Assembly (NCBI RefSeq): GCF_024346995.1
Contig: NZ_AP024887.1
Coordinates: forward strand, 248,001-312,000
Direction: 5' to 3'
Length of the DNA: 64,000 nt
Source: Vibrio palustris
Lineage (GTDB): Bacteria > Pseudomonadota > Gammaproteobacteria > Enterobacterales > Vibrionaceae
Shown one piece after another: positions 42,960 to 54,534 of this stretch (position 1 is the stretch's first letter; every line of letters starts with the position of its first letter). The notes under the pieces were generated by a model. The model worked only from the letters and a program-made list of their open reading frames with translations, made no database searches and was not told the origin of the DNA. Both the position numbers and the translations under genes were made by a program.

Positions 42960-43991
42960 TTACTTACCTGCAGGTTTTTCTTCGAGTCGCTTAATTTCAG
43001 AGTTATTTTGCAGTAATTCGTATGAATGATTGAGCTCTTTAACCGTCTCAGTGTCAAACTGGTCATCATTACTAGCAAGACAAGTCATTGAACCCCCAGA
43101 CGCATTAAACTTGTGTACTTCTTTAATTGCTCTCGCAAGTTCATTGTTTGCTTTTTCGTTCTCGACTAAGCCCTGCTCTTTTAAACTTGCAATAACTTTA
43201 TCTACAATTTCATCTTCTTGCTTTTCTATATGTTTATTCGAAGCTTCAGAGAACTCCTGAAACATTTCGGGTGGAACCGTGCCTTTTAGCTGCTCTAATT
43301 GCTTATGTTTGATTCGTAGCTCAGTAACAGATACGGCTAAATCAGTTAGTGATTTTAGTGATTTAAATAGTATCGTCATAGCAGATGCACCAACCAACAA
43401 ATCTATAATGAATGAACCGCGATCGGCGTTTACTATTTCAAAATCTTCAGTTGGTTGGTTTACTGCCATAGAGAATCCACGCGCGATCAAGCTCCATCGT
43501 TTAGCCCAATCATTAAATTCAATAACATTGCTGATGGAGGCTTCGTTATGGAAAGTTAAACGAGTCAGAATTTTCCCTGTTGGAACTTCTATTGCATTAA
43601 GGAATTCACTAGGAACAATGATAGGAAGTGCACCTCTTATCTGAGTAAACGTCTTTGTAGCTGCTGTCAAAAACGTCAAGTGTCGATCTAATGTAGATAT
43701 TACAAAGTTCGTATCATTGACTTGCATATCAAAAAGTAAAGTGAACTCATTTAAAGCTCCTTCTAATACTATCGAGCTCACATTCAACTTAATTAGACAT
43801 TTTCTTTGATTGCTTGTTATCGAACTGCAGTCAATAGCAGAAATAGCCTCAAGTAACATTTTTTTTTCGTTGGGTATCGCAGTGTTGCCTTTCAGTTTTT
43901 TTAAGCAAGTGCTTAGTAAGGTTTCTACTTTATTGAGCTGGATCTCTTTGTGATACCACAGAGACAACTCTTGAATTTCATTTATTTGCAT
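42960..43991 (-). CDS. orphan island gene, function unknown
   Basis: 343 residues, not recognised. Noticeably AT-rich codon use compared with neighbours. Mostly helical by composition. An N-terminal part (1-190) with no motif is followed by ADRGSFIIDLLVGASAMTILFKSLKSL (about 192-217), a hydrophobic stretch that could insert in membrane. Next comes a charged coiled-coil-like region (about 218-300) and a polar Glu/Lys-rich end. No signal peptide, catalytic motif or P-loop is visible. It ends at a shared terminator and begins 135 bp beyond the integrase stop, so it is the only sizeable cargo. A phage-defence or maintenance role is possible but unsupported. Confidence 0.6.
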   Translation of the reverse strand: MQINEIQELSLWYHKEIQLNKVETLLSTCLKKLKGNTAIPNEKKMLLEAISAIDCSSITSNQRKCLIKLNVSSIVLEGALNEFTLLFDMQVNDTNFVISTLDRHLTFLTAATKTFTQIRGALPIIVPSEFLNAIEVPTGKILTRLTFHNEASISNVIEFNDWAKRWSLIARGFSMAVNQPTEDFEIVNADRGSFIIDLLVGASAMTILFKSLKSLTDLAVSVTELRIKHKQLEQLKGTVPPEMFQEFSEASNKHIEKQEDEIVDKVIASLKEQGLVENEKANNELARAIKEVHKFNASGGSMTCLASNDDQFDTETVKELNHSYELLQNNSEIKRLEEKPAGK

Positions 43992-44126
43992 ATTTATACA
44001 GGTTCTAAATAATTGTCGGTTAAGCTCGTTATATCAGAAATTACTTATGCTTACAGTGAATAGGCTCAAAACAAATTACCGATAAAGATATTGCTGAGAG
44101 TCGTAAATGTAAGTGACGTTTTCTGA

Positions 44127-45201
44127 TCACTCATGGAGTTTGTTATGCAACTTATGTGGAAAGAGCTGAGTATAAACCTGCCAAAGAATGTTTAGGTTTC
44201 TATGCCCAGTAACTTGAGCCACTTCCTCAATTGAATACCCCTTTTCAAACAAACGGCTCGCTCCCTCACGTCTTAGGTCGTGATAACGCAAATCTTCAAT
44301 GCCTAGTTTGTTTCTTTCACGCTGAAATCCTGCGGTGACACTGCGTGGGTTGTAAGGGAAGATAAACTCACTATCTTTCTCTTGCTGTAGGGCAATATCA
44401 AACGATTCTCCCAGCAGGGGACACTATCATATGATTGCCTTGCTTTTTGCGAGGGTCTTTACGGTCACGCACCGTAATGGTTTTGTGCGCTTGGTTTAAG
44501 TCTTCCCAACGCAGTGAGCACACCTCACCAATTCGCATACAGGTTAAAATACTGAAATCGAGAATATCGAGGTAGGGGATCCTGACATTGCCATTAGGCC
44601 GATGAGTTTGGCGTCTTTGTAATGACTGACGCAGTTGTTCGAGTTCCTCTCCGGTTGGCCGACGAGTACGTTTTTGGCTTGTACCAATTAACCCCATATC
44701 AATTAGCACCGGTACGGCTTCCTCAAAGACAGAAACATTCGCATCAATATTAAAGACCGGATTGGCTTTTTTCATCACAGAACGTAGGTAAGCAATATCA
44801 TGATTGATAGTGGCAGGACCAGCGCCACCACTGCGACGGTTGCGGCAGTGCTCAATTAAATCACTGGTGCGAATTTCTTTACTGTTTATTTTGGCAATGT
44901 CACAGTCCCTCAGGAGGCGTAAAACATAGCGTTTGGTGCGGCCTGTTTTATCCCATAAGTCTCTGTCGCCCATAAACTTATCGAGTAGTACCCCTAGGGG
45001 TACTGAGCGGTCTTTACCAAATACCCCTTGGTCTTCCAGTTCGGACGTGCGCTTAACTCCAAATGACTTTGCTAATGTTTTCCTTTTAAATGTCTTGGAT
45101 TCTCGGTGTATAATCCGCGGATTCTGTTTTACGAACACTGTCGTTTTGTCGCGTAAATCGCCACTTTTTAGCTTTCGGGTCTCAATGGTATAACTAGCCA
45201 T
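44127..45201 (-). pseudogene. tyrosine recombinase/integrase, frameshifted
   Basis: Read from ATG 45201 the frame stops after 267 codons at 44398. Removing one base near 44421 restores continuity, with GTG-TCC-CCT becoming GTG-CCC-CTG (MIVPLLGESFDIAL), and the frame then runs to TGA at 44127-44129, about 357 residues. Catalytic residues are split across the shift. Arg in CMRIGEVCSLRWEDL lies before it. HDLRREGA (HxxR), TGH and the nucleophile in WQVYTQL lie after it. The N-terminal arm and core-binding domain are intact. It starts next to dusA and reads away from it, as in dusA-type islands. It is probably inactive unless the extra base is a sequencing error. Confidence 0.88.
44987..45004. 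repeat. 18-bp perfect palindrome with a half-site near the integrase start
   Basis: AGTACCCCTAGGGGTACT at 44987-45004 is a perfect palindrome within the integrase coding region. One half, AGGGGTACT, recurs at 45217-45225, 16 bases upstream of the integrase ATG. Confidence 0.7.
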
Positions 45202-45308
45202 AACGTCCTACTCTCGAGGGGTACTCACGGGGGGGCTATAGTGCGAAATTAGGTCAAATTCAAAGTAATTGACGGCATAAATTTAGATTTAAAATTTGAG
45301 GTAAATCA

Positions 45309-46316
45309 GTGCTTAAGCCTGAAAATACAAACAATTACCCTATGCAGCGCTTTTCTGTTGCACCCATGCTCGATTGGACTGACCGACACTGTCGCTACTT
45401 TCATCGCTTGCTCAGTTCACAGGCTTTGCTGTATACCGAAATGGTTACCACAGGGGCAATTATCCACGGTAAAGGGGACTTTCTTGGTTATAACGAGGAA
45501 GAGCACCCAGTGGCGTTGCAGTTAGGTGGGTCGAATCCACAAGATTTAGCAACGTGTGCGGCTATTGCCAAGGAACGCGGTTACGATGAAATTAACCTAA
45601 ACGTAGGGTGTCCATCGGATCGCGTACAAAACGGCCGCTTTGGTGCTTGCTTGATGGCCGAGCCGCAGTTGGTAGCTGATTGTGTTGCTGCAATGAAAGA
45701 TGTGGTTGATGTACCAGTGACGGTAAAAACGCGTATTGGCATTGATGATATGGACTCCTATGAGTTTCTTTGTGACTTCCTGCGTGTTGTCTCTGAACAA
45801 GGTGGATGCCACCAATTTACGATTCATGCGCGTAAAGCATGGCTAAGTGGATTGAGCCCGAAAGAGAACCGTGATGTGCCGCCCTTAGATTATTCACGTG
45901 CATATCAAATAAAACAGGATTTTCCTGAATTGAGTATTGCCGTGAATGGCGGTATTCATACGCTAGAAGAGACGAAAATGCACTTAGAGCATCTTGATGG
46001 TGTGATGATTGGGCGTGCTGCTTATCAAAATCCGTTTTTGTTAGCAGAAGTTGATCGTCAGATTTTTGGTTTAGATACCCCCATTAAGAAGCGTTCGCAA
46101 GTGGTTCAAGAGATGTATCCATATATTGAGAAAGCACTTTCGAATGGCAGTAATTTAGGTCATATTACGCGTCATATGTTGGGTGTTTTTCAAAATATGG
46201 CAGGAGCTCGTCAATGGCGACGTTATATTAGCGAAAATGCGCATAAGAAAGGTGCGGGGATTGAAGTGGTTGAGCGCGCATTAGAGAAAGTGCCATATCA
46301 AGACTTGGATGTGTGA
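45309..46316 (+). CDS. dusA: tRNA-dihydrouridine(20/20a) synthase DusA
   Basis: FMN enzyme that reduces U20/U20a in the tRNA D-loop. 335 residues from GTG 45309 (GAGG at 45298-45301). The next in-frame ATG (45342) has no ribosome-binding site. Motifs include [32 protein letters not shown] with the catalytic Cys, [24 protein letters not shown] and [11 protein letters not shown]. The coding region is intact although it borders an integrase, so the element either rebuilt or spared the 5' end. A weak promoter (TTGACG 45269, TAAAAT 45290) is possible. Confidence 0.96.
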   Translation: MLKPENTNNYPMQRFSVAPMLDWTDRHCRYFHRLLSSQALLYTEMVTTGAIIHGKGDFLGYNEEEHPVALQLGGSNPQDLATCAAIAKERGYDEINLNVGCPSDRVQNGRFGACLMAEPQLVADCVAAMKDVVDVPVTVKTRIGIDDMDSYEFLCDFLRVVSEQGGCHQFTIHARKAWLSGLSPKENRDVPPLDYSRAYQIKQDFPELSIAVNGGIHTLEETKMHLEHLDGVMIGRAAYQNPFLLAEVDRQIFGLDTPIKKRSQVVQEMYPYIEKALSNGSNLGHITRHMLGVFQNMAGARQWRRYISENAHKKGAGIEVVERALEKVPYQDLDV

Positions 46317-46455
46317 TATCCCTTCCTATTTATAGTCTCCCTATAGAGAGAGATAGAGTAAGGCGCGGTATTTTTCTGGATTTCGATTTAGAATAGCTGC
46401 GTCATTATATAAAGAGCTCACGAGAAGTTCTTACGATTAACGTTAGAGGCGAGAT

Positions 46456-46659
46456 ATGTACGCAGTTGTATTTTTATTTTCTTTTTTTGCTACTCTATGG
46501 AGTATAGGCTTAAGTAAAATTAATTTAGTGATTTCTTTGGCAGTTGCATTAGGCATCGTTTTTTTAATCAGTATGTTAGGCACCGTTATCAAAATATTAC
46601 CGTGGTTAATTTTAGTCTGCGCTGGAATTTGGTTATACCGCCGTTATGGGTACCGTTAA
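46456..46659 (+). CDS. pspG: phage-shock protein G-like membrane protein
   Basis: 67 residues with two or three membrane segments and the PspG-like FLISMLGTVIKILPWLILVCAGIWL (E. coli MFLGGMLALMIKLLPWLLL). It follows dusA as pspG does in E. coli, where it belongs to the PspF/sigma-54 regulon. No sigma-54 promoter was recognised in the 139 bp upstream, so regulation here is uncertain. Confidence 0.7.
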   Translation: MYAVVFLFSFFATLWSIGLSKINLVISLAVALGIVFLISMLGTVIKILPWLILVCAGIWLYRRYGYR

Positions 46660-46730
46660 CGATAGATGACAAAAAATCAGCATCTTAGTCACCATTCACT
46701 ATAATGATGAATAAATAATCGATTCATCAG

Positions 46731-47405
46731 TTGTGGATACCCATTATGAAAATCCTAGGATGCTGCCTACTATTTTTTACTGCGTTTTCTCTTCATGCTG
46801 CTGAGCCTTTTTATTCTGCTCAAGTAGGAACACAAGTATGGCTTGGTGAGATAAGAGGTTCAGGCGAACGTTCTGATCCTTCTAATGTTCCTTCTTTATC
46901 ATTTGCTTTCGAGCATGGTTTTCCGCTTCTTCCTAACCTGTCACTTCGTTATACCAATTTAGCTGAACGCGATCTGGCTTACGACGCTTTATCTTATACT
47001 TTGTATTACCGTTTGATTGAGAAACCCTTTATTGGTCTTGATACGGGTATCACATTATCTCGCTTTAGAAATGGTGAATACTTGGGTGTCGATGATCGCA
47101 CCTATGAGTTTGATGATAACAGTGTTTCTTTTTATACCTACGGTGAAATTGGATTACCTTATCTGCCCTTGATGCTGTTTGGTCAAGTGAATGCCAGTAA
47201 CTATGGCAGTCGAGCACTGGAATATCAGGATCTGTCGTTAGGTCTAAAATGGTTGGTGCCAATACAGGCTGGAGATCTATCTTTACACACTGGTTATCGT
47301 AACAGTCATCTTGAGTTGAATGAGTTATCACTGCGAGAAACGGTTAATGATCCGCAAACGATTAAAATATCCGGGTGGTTTGTGGGGGTTGCGATGACAT
47401 TTTAA
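46731..47405 (+). CDS. outer-membrane beta-barrel protein, function unknown
   Basis: 224 residues. Signal peptide at about 1-24 (ILGCCLLFFTAFSLHA), then alternating strands rich in Tyr, Phe and Leu, and a C-terminal Phe (VGVAMTF), as for an 8-10 strand barrel. It resembles the small barrel family labelled TIGR04219. The start could also be the second Met (46746), which gives a tidier signal peptide. Role unknown. Confidence 0.7.
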   Translation: MWIPIMKILGCCLLFFTAFSLHAAEPFYSAQVGTQVWLGEIRGSGERSDPSNVPSLSFAFEHGFPLLPNLSLRYTNLAERDLAYDALSYTLYYRLIEKPFIGLDTGITLSRFRNGEYLGVDDRTYEFDDNSVSFYTYGEIGLPYLPLMLFGQVNASNYGSRALEYQDLSLGLKWLVPIQAGDLSLHTGYRNSHLELNELSLRETVNDPQTIKISGWFVGVAMTF

Positions 47406-47471
47406 GTGGGAATGATGGTATAAGATAATCAGACCCCTATATCGAGTAATACATATAAAGGTAGCCCCACT

Positions 47472-47708
47472 ATGACGATGACTGAACTGCAAAGATTATA
47501 TCGTGAGCATCAGTTGAGCGAAGCGATTGTCGAACCGTTTTCTCTTGAAGGAGGATGGATTGTCGAGTTTCGTGATCAATCAGGAGATGTCTTCTTGCTC
47601 ACTGATGATATGGGAGAAGAGCGGCATTATGAAAATGCCGAGCACGCGTCTCAAGCTGCGATGAAAGTCGGCTTTACACAAGTACGGGTAGAGTCACAAA
47701 AGTTCTAA
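47472..47708 (+). CDS. small conserved protein upstream of cysJIH
   Basis: 78 residues (TMTELQRLYREHQLSEAIVEP...). A short helix is followed by a beta-rich domain (GGWIVEFRDQSGDVFLLTDDMGEERHYENAEHASQAAMKVGF). AAGGTAG precedes the ATG. No domain recognised and no membrane or export signal. Its composition matches the core genome. Function unknown. Confidence 0.65.
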   Translation: MTMTELQRLYREHQLSEAIVEPFSLEGGWIVEFRDQSGDVFLLTDDMGEERHYENAEHASQAAMKVGFTQVRVESQKF

Positions 47709-47814
47709 ACCCTGATTTCTTCCAAAAAGTTATAAAACATGCTGATTGATTCTTTCTGGTTATTTCTTTGAATGGTTACCCTGTAGGCATATAAAGAAGA
47801 GGGAATTCGTGACT

Positions 47815-49632
47815 ATGTCATCAGGAAATAATCAATCAGAGCAAAATGGCGGGCTGACGAGCCCGTTAAACGATGCGCATTTCCAGCAACTTAATCAAAG
47901 CGTCTCAACGATGACACCAACCCAGTTAGCTTGGGCTGGTGGTTATTTGTGGGCCTTAAGTCAGCAAGCATCGGGTCAAACGACGGTAGCGGCTCCAGCG
48001 TCCAGCGATGCGGCTGAGCAACAATTAACGATTATCTATGCCTCGCAAACCGGTAATGCCAAAGGTGTTGCTGAAAAACTCATGCAAGAGGCCAACCAAG
48101 TGGGGTTACCTGTTTCATTAGTGGATGCCAATGATTACAAAGGTAAACAACTTGCTAAAGAGACCCATGTTGTTGTGGTTGCGTCTACCAATGGTGAGGG
48201 AGAAGCGCCAGATAATGCCTTAATTTTGCATGAGTACCTGCAATCTAAAAAAGCACCGAAGTTGTCCGGCGTGCAATATGCGGTATTAAGTTTGGGAGAT
48301 TCAAGTTATGAATTCTTTTGCCAAACGGGTAAGGACTTTGATCAGTTCTTTGAAAAGTTGGGCGCGACTCGCTTACTAGACCGTGTTGATTGTGATGTAG
48401 ACTATGAAGAAGCGGCCGATACCTGGATCAAAAGTCTTCTAGAGAAGGTGACTGAAGAGATCTCGCAAACTCGTCCTGCTAGTGTGGCAACAGTCACGGC
48501 TGCAACAAGCCATTCTTCTGACTATTCTCGTCAGGCCCCATTTGCGGCGTCGTTGCTCACACAACAGAAAATTACTGGGCGCGACTCTGATAAAATCGTG
48601 CAACATATCGAAATTGATTTGGATGGGTCGAATATCCACTATCAGCCTGGTGATGCTTTGGGGGTGTGGTATGAAAACGATCCGGCATTAGTCGATACGA
48701 TTATAAATGAGTTAAAACTCGATGCTGAGCAAAGCGTCGAGGTGCAAGGGGAGTCTTTATCACTACGGGATGCTCTGATCAAAAAGTATGAAGTGACAGC
48801 ATCGAACCCACAGTGGATTCGTCATATTGCACAATACAGTGACGATGCTCAACTGCAACAACTTATCACCGATCCCGATGGCTTACGTCACTATGCGGCC
48901 AACACCCAAATTGTTGAAGTCTTGCAGCAGTTCCCGATAACCATCACGGCACAGCAGCTATTAACGTCGTTACGCCAATTAACTCCACGTCTTTACTCGA
49001 TAGCCTCTAGCCAAAGTGAAGTTGAAGATGAAGTGCATTTAACCGTCGGTTTAGTCGAGTACGAGGTCAATGGTCAAGTTCGTCAAGGTGGTGCATCGAG
49101 CTTTTTAACCGAACGCTTAGAAGAAGGCGATGTGGTGTCTGTCTTTATTGAGCACAACACTAACTTTAAATTACCCGATGACGATAATGCGCCCATTATT
49201 ATGATAGGTCCGGGCACCGGTATCGCGCCATTTCGTAGCTTTTTACAAGAGCGTGATAATCGTGATGCCAGTGGTGCTAACTGGCTTTTCTTTGGCGATC
49301 GCACCTTTACGCAAGACTTCCTTTATCAAGTGGAGTGGCAAAAGTACCTTAAATCTGGCTTGTTAACCCGTTTGGATGTGGCTTTTAGTCGTGATCAACA
49401 AGAGAAAGTCTACGTACAGCATCGTTTACTCGAGCAAGCCGAGCAAGTATGGCAATGGCTACAAGACGGTGCCTACCTTTATGTGTGTGGTGATGCCAAT
49501 CGTATGGCGAAAGATGTGCATGAAGCGTTAGTGCTGGTGGCCCAGCAGCAAGGGTCATTATCAAGAGAGCAAGCCGAAGAGTTTGTCAGTGAATTACGCA
49601 AAGCAAAACGTTACCAAAGGGATGTGTACTAA
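47815..49632 (+). CDS. cysJ: sulfite reductase flavoprotein alpha subunit
   Basis: Carries electrons from NADPH through FAD and FMN to CysI. From ATG 47815 it has 605 residues. GTG 47809 is also possible and sits closer to the SD AGAGGG (47798-47803). Domains: flavodoxin-like FMN (about 70-205, [36 protein letters not shown]), FAD/connection (about 240-455, [17 protein letters not shown]) and NADPH binding (about 460-605, [37 protein letters not shown] end). The stop overlaps the cysI start (TAATG). Confidence 0.96.
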   Translation: MSSGNNQSEQNGGLTSPLNDAHFQQLNQSVSTMTPTQLAWAGGYLWALSQQASGQTTVAAPASSDAAEQQLTIIYASQTGNAKGVAEKLMQEANQVGLPVSLVDANDYKGKQLAKETHVVVVASTNGEGEAPDNALILHEYLQSKKAPKLSGVQYAVLSLGDSSYEFFCQTGKDFDQFFEKLGATRLLDRVDCDVDYEEAADTWIKSLLEKVTEEISQTRPASVATVTAATSHSSDYSRQAPFAASLLTQQKITGRDSDKIVQHIEIDLDGSNIHYQPGDALGVWYENDPALVDTIINELKLDAEQSVEVQGESLSLRDALIKKYEVTASNPQWIRHIAQYSDDAQLQQLITDPDGLRHYAANTQIVEVLQQFPITITAQQLLTSLRQLTPRLYSIASSQSEVEDEVHLTVGLVEYEVNGQVRQGGASSFLTERLEEGDVVSVFIEHNTNFKLPDDDNAPIIMIGPGTGIAPFRSFLQERDNRDASGANWLFFGDRTFTQDFLYQVEWQKYLKSGLLTRLDVAFSRDQQEKVYVQHRLLEQAEQVWQWLQDGAYLYVCGDANRMAKDVHEALVLVAQQQGSLSREQAEEFVSELRKAKRYQRDVY

Positions 49633-51359
49633 TGAGCAATAACAATGTCGTCCAGACGGTTCTCGGAGAAGAGTTAGGTCCACTTTCAGATAATGAACGC
49701 TTAAAAGGTGAGAGTGATTTCTTAAGAGGTACCATTGAACAAGATTTACAAGATCCGATCACTGGAGGGTTTACCGCGGATAACTTTCAATTAATTCGCT
49801 TTCACGGTATGTACCAGCAAGATGATCGTGATATTCGTGGTGAACGTACTAAGCAAAAATTAGAGCCTTTACATAATGTGATGCTACGAGCGCGGATGCC
49901 TGGCGGAATCATTACTCCAGAACAATGGCTGGCGATTGATGACTTTGCTGGTGAAAATACCATGTATGGCAGTATTCGTTTAACCACACGTCAAACGTTC
50001 CAGTTCCATGGTGTGTTAAAGCCACACATAAAATCGATGCACCAAATGCTCAATAAAATTGGTATTGATTCGATTGCGACTGCAGGCGATGTAAACCGTA
50101 ATGTGTTATGTACGGCTAATCCAATGCAATCTGAATTACATCAAGATGCGTACGAATGGGCGAAAAAAATCAGTGAACATCTATTACCTAAAACTCGTGC
50201 TTATGCAGAGATTTGGTTAGATGGTGAAAAGGTTGAAGAAACAGATAAAGAGCCGATTCTAGGTTCTAACTATTTACCGCGAAAATTTAAAACAACTGTG
50301 GTTATCCCACCTCATAATGATGTGGATGTTCATGCTAACGATTTAAACTTTGTAGCCATAGCGGAGAACGGCAAGCTGGTGGGCTTTAATGTTTTAGTTG
50401 GCGGAGGGTTAGCGATGACCCACGGTGATACCTCGACTTACCCGCGTCGTGCCGATGAGTTTGGCTTTATTGCTTTAGACGATACGTTGGCGATTGCCGA
50501 AGCGGTTGTATCAACACAACGCGATTGGGGTAACCGTTCTAACCGTAAAAATGCGAAAACCAAATACACCTTAGATCGTGTTGGTATCGATGTCTTCAAG
50601 CAAGAAGTGGAGCGCCGTGCGGACGTTTCGTTCCAGCCAGTGCGACCGTATCATTTCACCGACCGCGGAGACCGCATTGGTTGGTCGGAAGGTATCGATG
50701 GTCTTTATCATCTTTCGCTATTCATTGAAAATGGTCGTTTGTTAGATTATCCCGGCAAACCATTGAAAACGGGATTAGCTGAAATTGCGAAAGTACACCA
50801 AGGTGATTTCCGCATGACAGCGAATCAAAACCTGATTGTTGCGCGTGTTTCTGCAGACCAAAAAGCATTGATTGATCGTTTGGCTCGTGAGCACGGACTC
50901 ATCAATGATGAAGTTTCTGAACAACGGAAAGACTCGATGGCATGTGTATCATTACCGACATGTCCTCTAGCGATGGCGGAAGCCGAACGATTTTTACCTA
51001 ACTTTGTAACGCAAATAGAAGAGTTATTGCAAAAGCATCAACTACCAAACTCCGATACCATCATATTAAGAGTGACTGGGTGTCCTAACGGGTGTGCTCG
51101 TGCCATGTTGGCGGAAGTCGGCTTAGTCGGCAAAGCGCCAGGCCGTTATAACTTACATCTAGGTGGCAACCGAGAAGGGACACGTGTACCGAAAATGTAC
51201 CGTGAAAATATTACTGTAGATGAGATTCTCAGTGAACTCGATACGCTTATCGCACGTTGGTCAACCGAGCGTTATACGAACGAAGGGTTTGGTGATTTTA
51301 TGATTCGCGCGAATGTGGTTCAAGAAGTCATCGTCTCTAAGAGGGATTTTCATGCTTAG
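49632..51359 (+). CDS. cysI: sulfite reductase hemoprotein beta subunit
   Basis: Six-electron reduction of sulfite to sulfide on a siroheme coupled to a 4Fe-4S cluster. 575 residues. The cluster and siroheme cysteines are in [19 protein letters not shown] (C-x5-C) and [10 protein letters not shown] (C-x3-C), with the substrate-binding basic segments [16 protein letters not shown] and [14 protein letters not shown]. Translationally coupled to cysJ and cysH. Confidence 0.97.
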   Translation: MSNNNVVQTVLGEELGPLSDNERLKGESDFLRGTIEQDLQDPITGGFTADNFQLIRFHGMYQQDDRDIRGERTKQKLEPLHNVMLRARMPGGIITPEQWLAIDDFAGENTMYGSIRLTTRQTFQFHGVLKPHIKSMHQMLNKIGIDSIATAGDVNRNVLCTANPMQSELHQDAYEWAKKISEHLLPKTRAYAEIWLDGEKVEETDKEPILGSNYLPRKFKTTVVIPPHNDVDVHANDLNFVAIAENGKLVGFNVLVGGGLAMTHGDTSTYPRRADEFGFIALDDTLAIAEAVVSTQRDWGNRSNRKNAKTKYTLDRVGIDVFKQEVERRADVSFQPVRPYHFTDRGDRIGWSEGIDGLYHLSLFIENGRLLDYPGKPLKTGLAEIAKVHQGDFRMTANQNLIVARVSADQKALIDRLAREHGLINDEVSEQRKDSMACVSLPTCPLAMAEAERFLPNFVTQIEELLQKHQLPNSDTIILRVTGCPNGCARAMLAEVGLVGKAPGRYNLHLGGNREGTRVPKMYRENITVDEILSELDTLIARWSTERYTNEGFGDFMIRANVVQEVIVSKRDFHA

Positions 51360-52125
51360 CCATCGTTTTACTGCGACCGAATTAAATGAACTGCTTTCAC
51401 TATCAAAAGTGGAACAAAGCTTACGTCTCGCTGAAATTAATAATGAATTGGAAGCGCTTTCCGCGCAGCAACGAGTTGCGTGGTCTCTAGAGCACTTACC
51501 GGGCACGCATGCGTTGACATCGAGTTTTGGCATTCAAGCTGCGGTAATGCTGCATTTAGTCGTGACAGAAAAAAACGATACACCAGTGATTCTCACGGAT
51601 ACGGGATACCTATTCCCAGAAACCTATCGTTTTATTGATGAATTAACTGATCAGCTCAATTTGAATCTACATATATATAGAGGGGAACTCTCGCCAGCAT
51701 GGCAAGAATCTCGTTATGGCAAATTATGGGAGCAGGGCGTTGAAGGTCTAGAACGTTATAACCACATCAATAAAGTAGAACCGATGCACCGAGCTTTAGA
51801 TGAACTTCAGGTCAGCACGTGGTTTTCAGGCTTACGCCGTGAACAGTCTCAGTCTCGCTCAGGTTTACCTATCCTTGCGATTCAAAATGGTGTGTTTAAG
51901 TTTCTTCCAATTGTCGATTGGAGTAATAAAGATGTGCACTATTACTTAAAAGAGCACGGTCTTAATTATCACCCTCTATGGGAGCAAGGTTATCTTTCAG
52001 TGGGAGATATTCATACCACTCAAAAATGGGAGCCAGGTATGTTAGAAGAAGAGACGCGTTTTTTTGGTTTGAAACGAGAATGTGGTCTTCATGACGATGG
52101 TGAACAGTCAGGTTCTGGTATTTAA
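51352..52125 (+). CDS. cysH: phosphoadenosine phosphosulfate reductase
   Basis: Reduces PAPS to sulfite using thioredoxin. 257 residues from ATG 51352, overlapping the cysI end by 8 bp, with AGAGGG just upstream. An upstream ATG (51313) lies inside cysI and adds a non-family extension. Motifs are [37 protein letters not shown] and the catalytic Cys in [11 protein letters not shown]. It lacks the CC...CxxC of APS reductases, so the substrate is PAPS. Confidence 0.96.
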   Translation: MLSHRFTATELNELLSLSKVEQSLRLAEINNELEALSAQQRVAWSLEHLPGTHALTSSFGIQAAVMLHLVVTEKNDTPVILTDTGYLFPETYRFIDELTDQLNLNLHIYRGELSPAWQESRYGKLWEQGVEGLERYNHINKVEPMHRALDELQVSTWFSGLRREQSQSRSGLPILAIQNGVFKFLPIVDWSNKDVHYYLKEHGLNYHPLWEQGYLSVGDIHTTQKWEPGMLEEETRFFGLKRECGLHDDGEQSGSGI

Positions 52126-52140
52126 ATAGTGTTCAACGTA

Positions 52141-52170
52141 AAAAGCTGCCGTTATGGCAGCTTTTCTTCT
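52141..52170 (+). terminator. rho-independent terminator after cysH
   Basis: AAAAGCTGCC-GTTAT-GGCAGCTTTT stem followed by CTTCTTTTATTT. Ends cysJIH. Confidence 0.9.
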
Positions 52171-52208
52171 TTTATTTATCGATATTTTTTAGCTTTATGG
52201 GATAACTC

Positions 52209-52217
52209 TGTGGATAA
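52209..52217 (-). promoter_or_regulatory. consensus DnaA box upstream of rrn operon
   Basis: TGTGGATAA, the reverse complement of TTATCCACA, about 210 bp upstream of the rrn promoter -35. Confidence 0.5.
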
Positions 52218-52427
52218 CTTGTGTGGTTCCTTTGCTTAAATATGGATAAATAAGCCTTTGAGTGAAAATGAATCACTTAACCATTATTTTTGCAATTTTA
52301 TGAAAAAAGGCCTTGCGGTCGTGATGAAGATCTCTATAATGCACATCCATCGACAGGGCAGGCGCTGACAAGCGTTAAACGAAAGTTAGCCCAGTTGAGA
52401 GGCTTAAAAAAGAGTTTAAAAAAGTGT

Positions 52428-52455
52428 TTGACACGGACTTTAAAATCTATAAAAT
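52428..52455 (+). promoter_or_regulatory. rrn operon 1 promoter (P1-like)
   Basis: -35 TTGACA (52428-52433), 16 bp spacer, -10 TAAAAT (52450-52455; an overlapping TATAAA starts at 52448), then the GC-rich discriminator AGCCGCCTC. The AT-rich segment upstream (A runs at 52406-52423) could serve as an UP element. The remainder of 52171-52427 shows no gene. Confidence 0.85.
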
Positions 52456-52496
52456 AGCCGCCTCTTTCGCAGTAACTCAAATTACTTAGAAAGAGA

Positions 52497-52511
52497 GCTC
52501 TTTAACAATTT
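52497..52511 (+). promoter_or_regulatory. boxA antitermination site, rrn 1 leader
   Basis: GCTCTTTAACAATTT matches the NusB/NusE-binding boxA consensus. The 16S leader from 52456 to 52734 is otherwise precursor RNA with inverted repeats. Confidence 0.85.
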
Positions 52512-52734
52512 AAACCTATCAATCTGTGTGGGCACTCGTTGATGATAATCAATAGCTTCTTAGGAAGCACAATTGGTTTCAATGAACTGAGTGACCAATC
52601 GAGATTAACTTTGTTAATCTTGGCACAGTCAATTCATTATCATTCTGTTGGAATGATAATAGCTTTAAGATTACATGTTTGTTTTCGAACAAATATTAGT
52701 TTTGAAGTCAGTATTCATTGAGCCGAAAAAACTT

Positions 52735-54275
<1,541 letters not shown>

Positions 54276-54382
54276 ATACGAAATGATTATTGCGATGAGT
54301 GTTCACACAGATTGATATGGTTTAGTTATAGAGAGCACCGCGTTAAAACCTCTGCCCTCCTTTGATGGCGAGAGACTTTTGT

Positions 54383-54458
54383 GTCCCGTTCGTCTAGAGG
54401 CCTAGGACACCGCCCTTTCACGGCGGTAACAGGGGTTCGACTCCCCTACGGGATACCA
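54383..54458 (+). tRNA. tRNA-Glu(TTC) in the 16S-23S spacer
   Basis: 76 nt with encoded CCA, anticodon TTC (GCCCTTTCACGGC). The acceptor stem closes with a G1-U72 wobble. Confidence 0.97.
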
Positions 54459-54518
54459 TCTTTAAGTTTATGAGAAATCGTGCTCTTAAAAATGGTATTT
54501 TCGATAGAAGATACACAT

Positions 54519-54534
54519 TGCTCTTTAACAATTT
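54519..54534 (+). promoter_or_regulatory. boxA before 23S, operon 1
   Basis: TGCTCTTTAACAATTT in the 322-bp spacer between tRNA-Glu and 23S. The rest of the spacer is precursor RNA whose end pairs across the 23S gene. Confidence 0.85.

Larger units (their letters stand above)
42313..45308. mobile_element. remnant of a dusA-associated integrative element
   Basis: About 3 kb of accessory DNA separates zur from dusA. It contains two tiny membrane/phage-like ORFs (42578-42918), an orphan 343-codon gene and a frameshifted tyrosine integrase 107 bp upstream of dusA. The 5' end of dusA is a described attachment site for a family of integrases in prophages and islands. Boundaries are approximate because no clear att repeat was found. 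The only shared word noticed is the 8-mer ATGCAGCG at 42485 and 45342, which may be chance. Confidence 0.65.

Noticed and set aside
42485..45349. ATGCAGCG direct repeats as attL/attR
   Set aside because: An 8-mer shared by 42485 and dusA at 45342 is expected by chance often enough in 3 kb, and the flanks do not match.
46317..46455. Sigma-54 promoter for pspG
   Set aside because: No GG-N10-GC pair with proper flanks was found in the gap.
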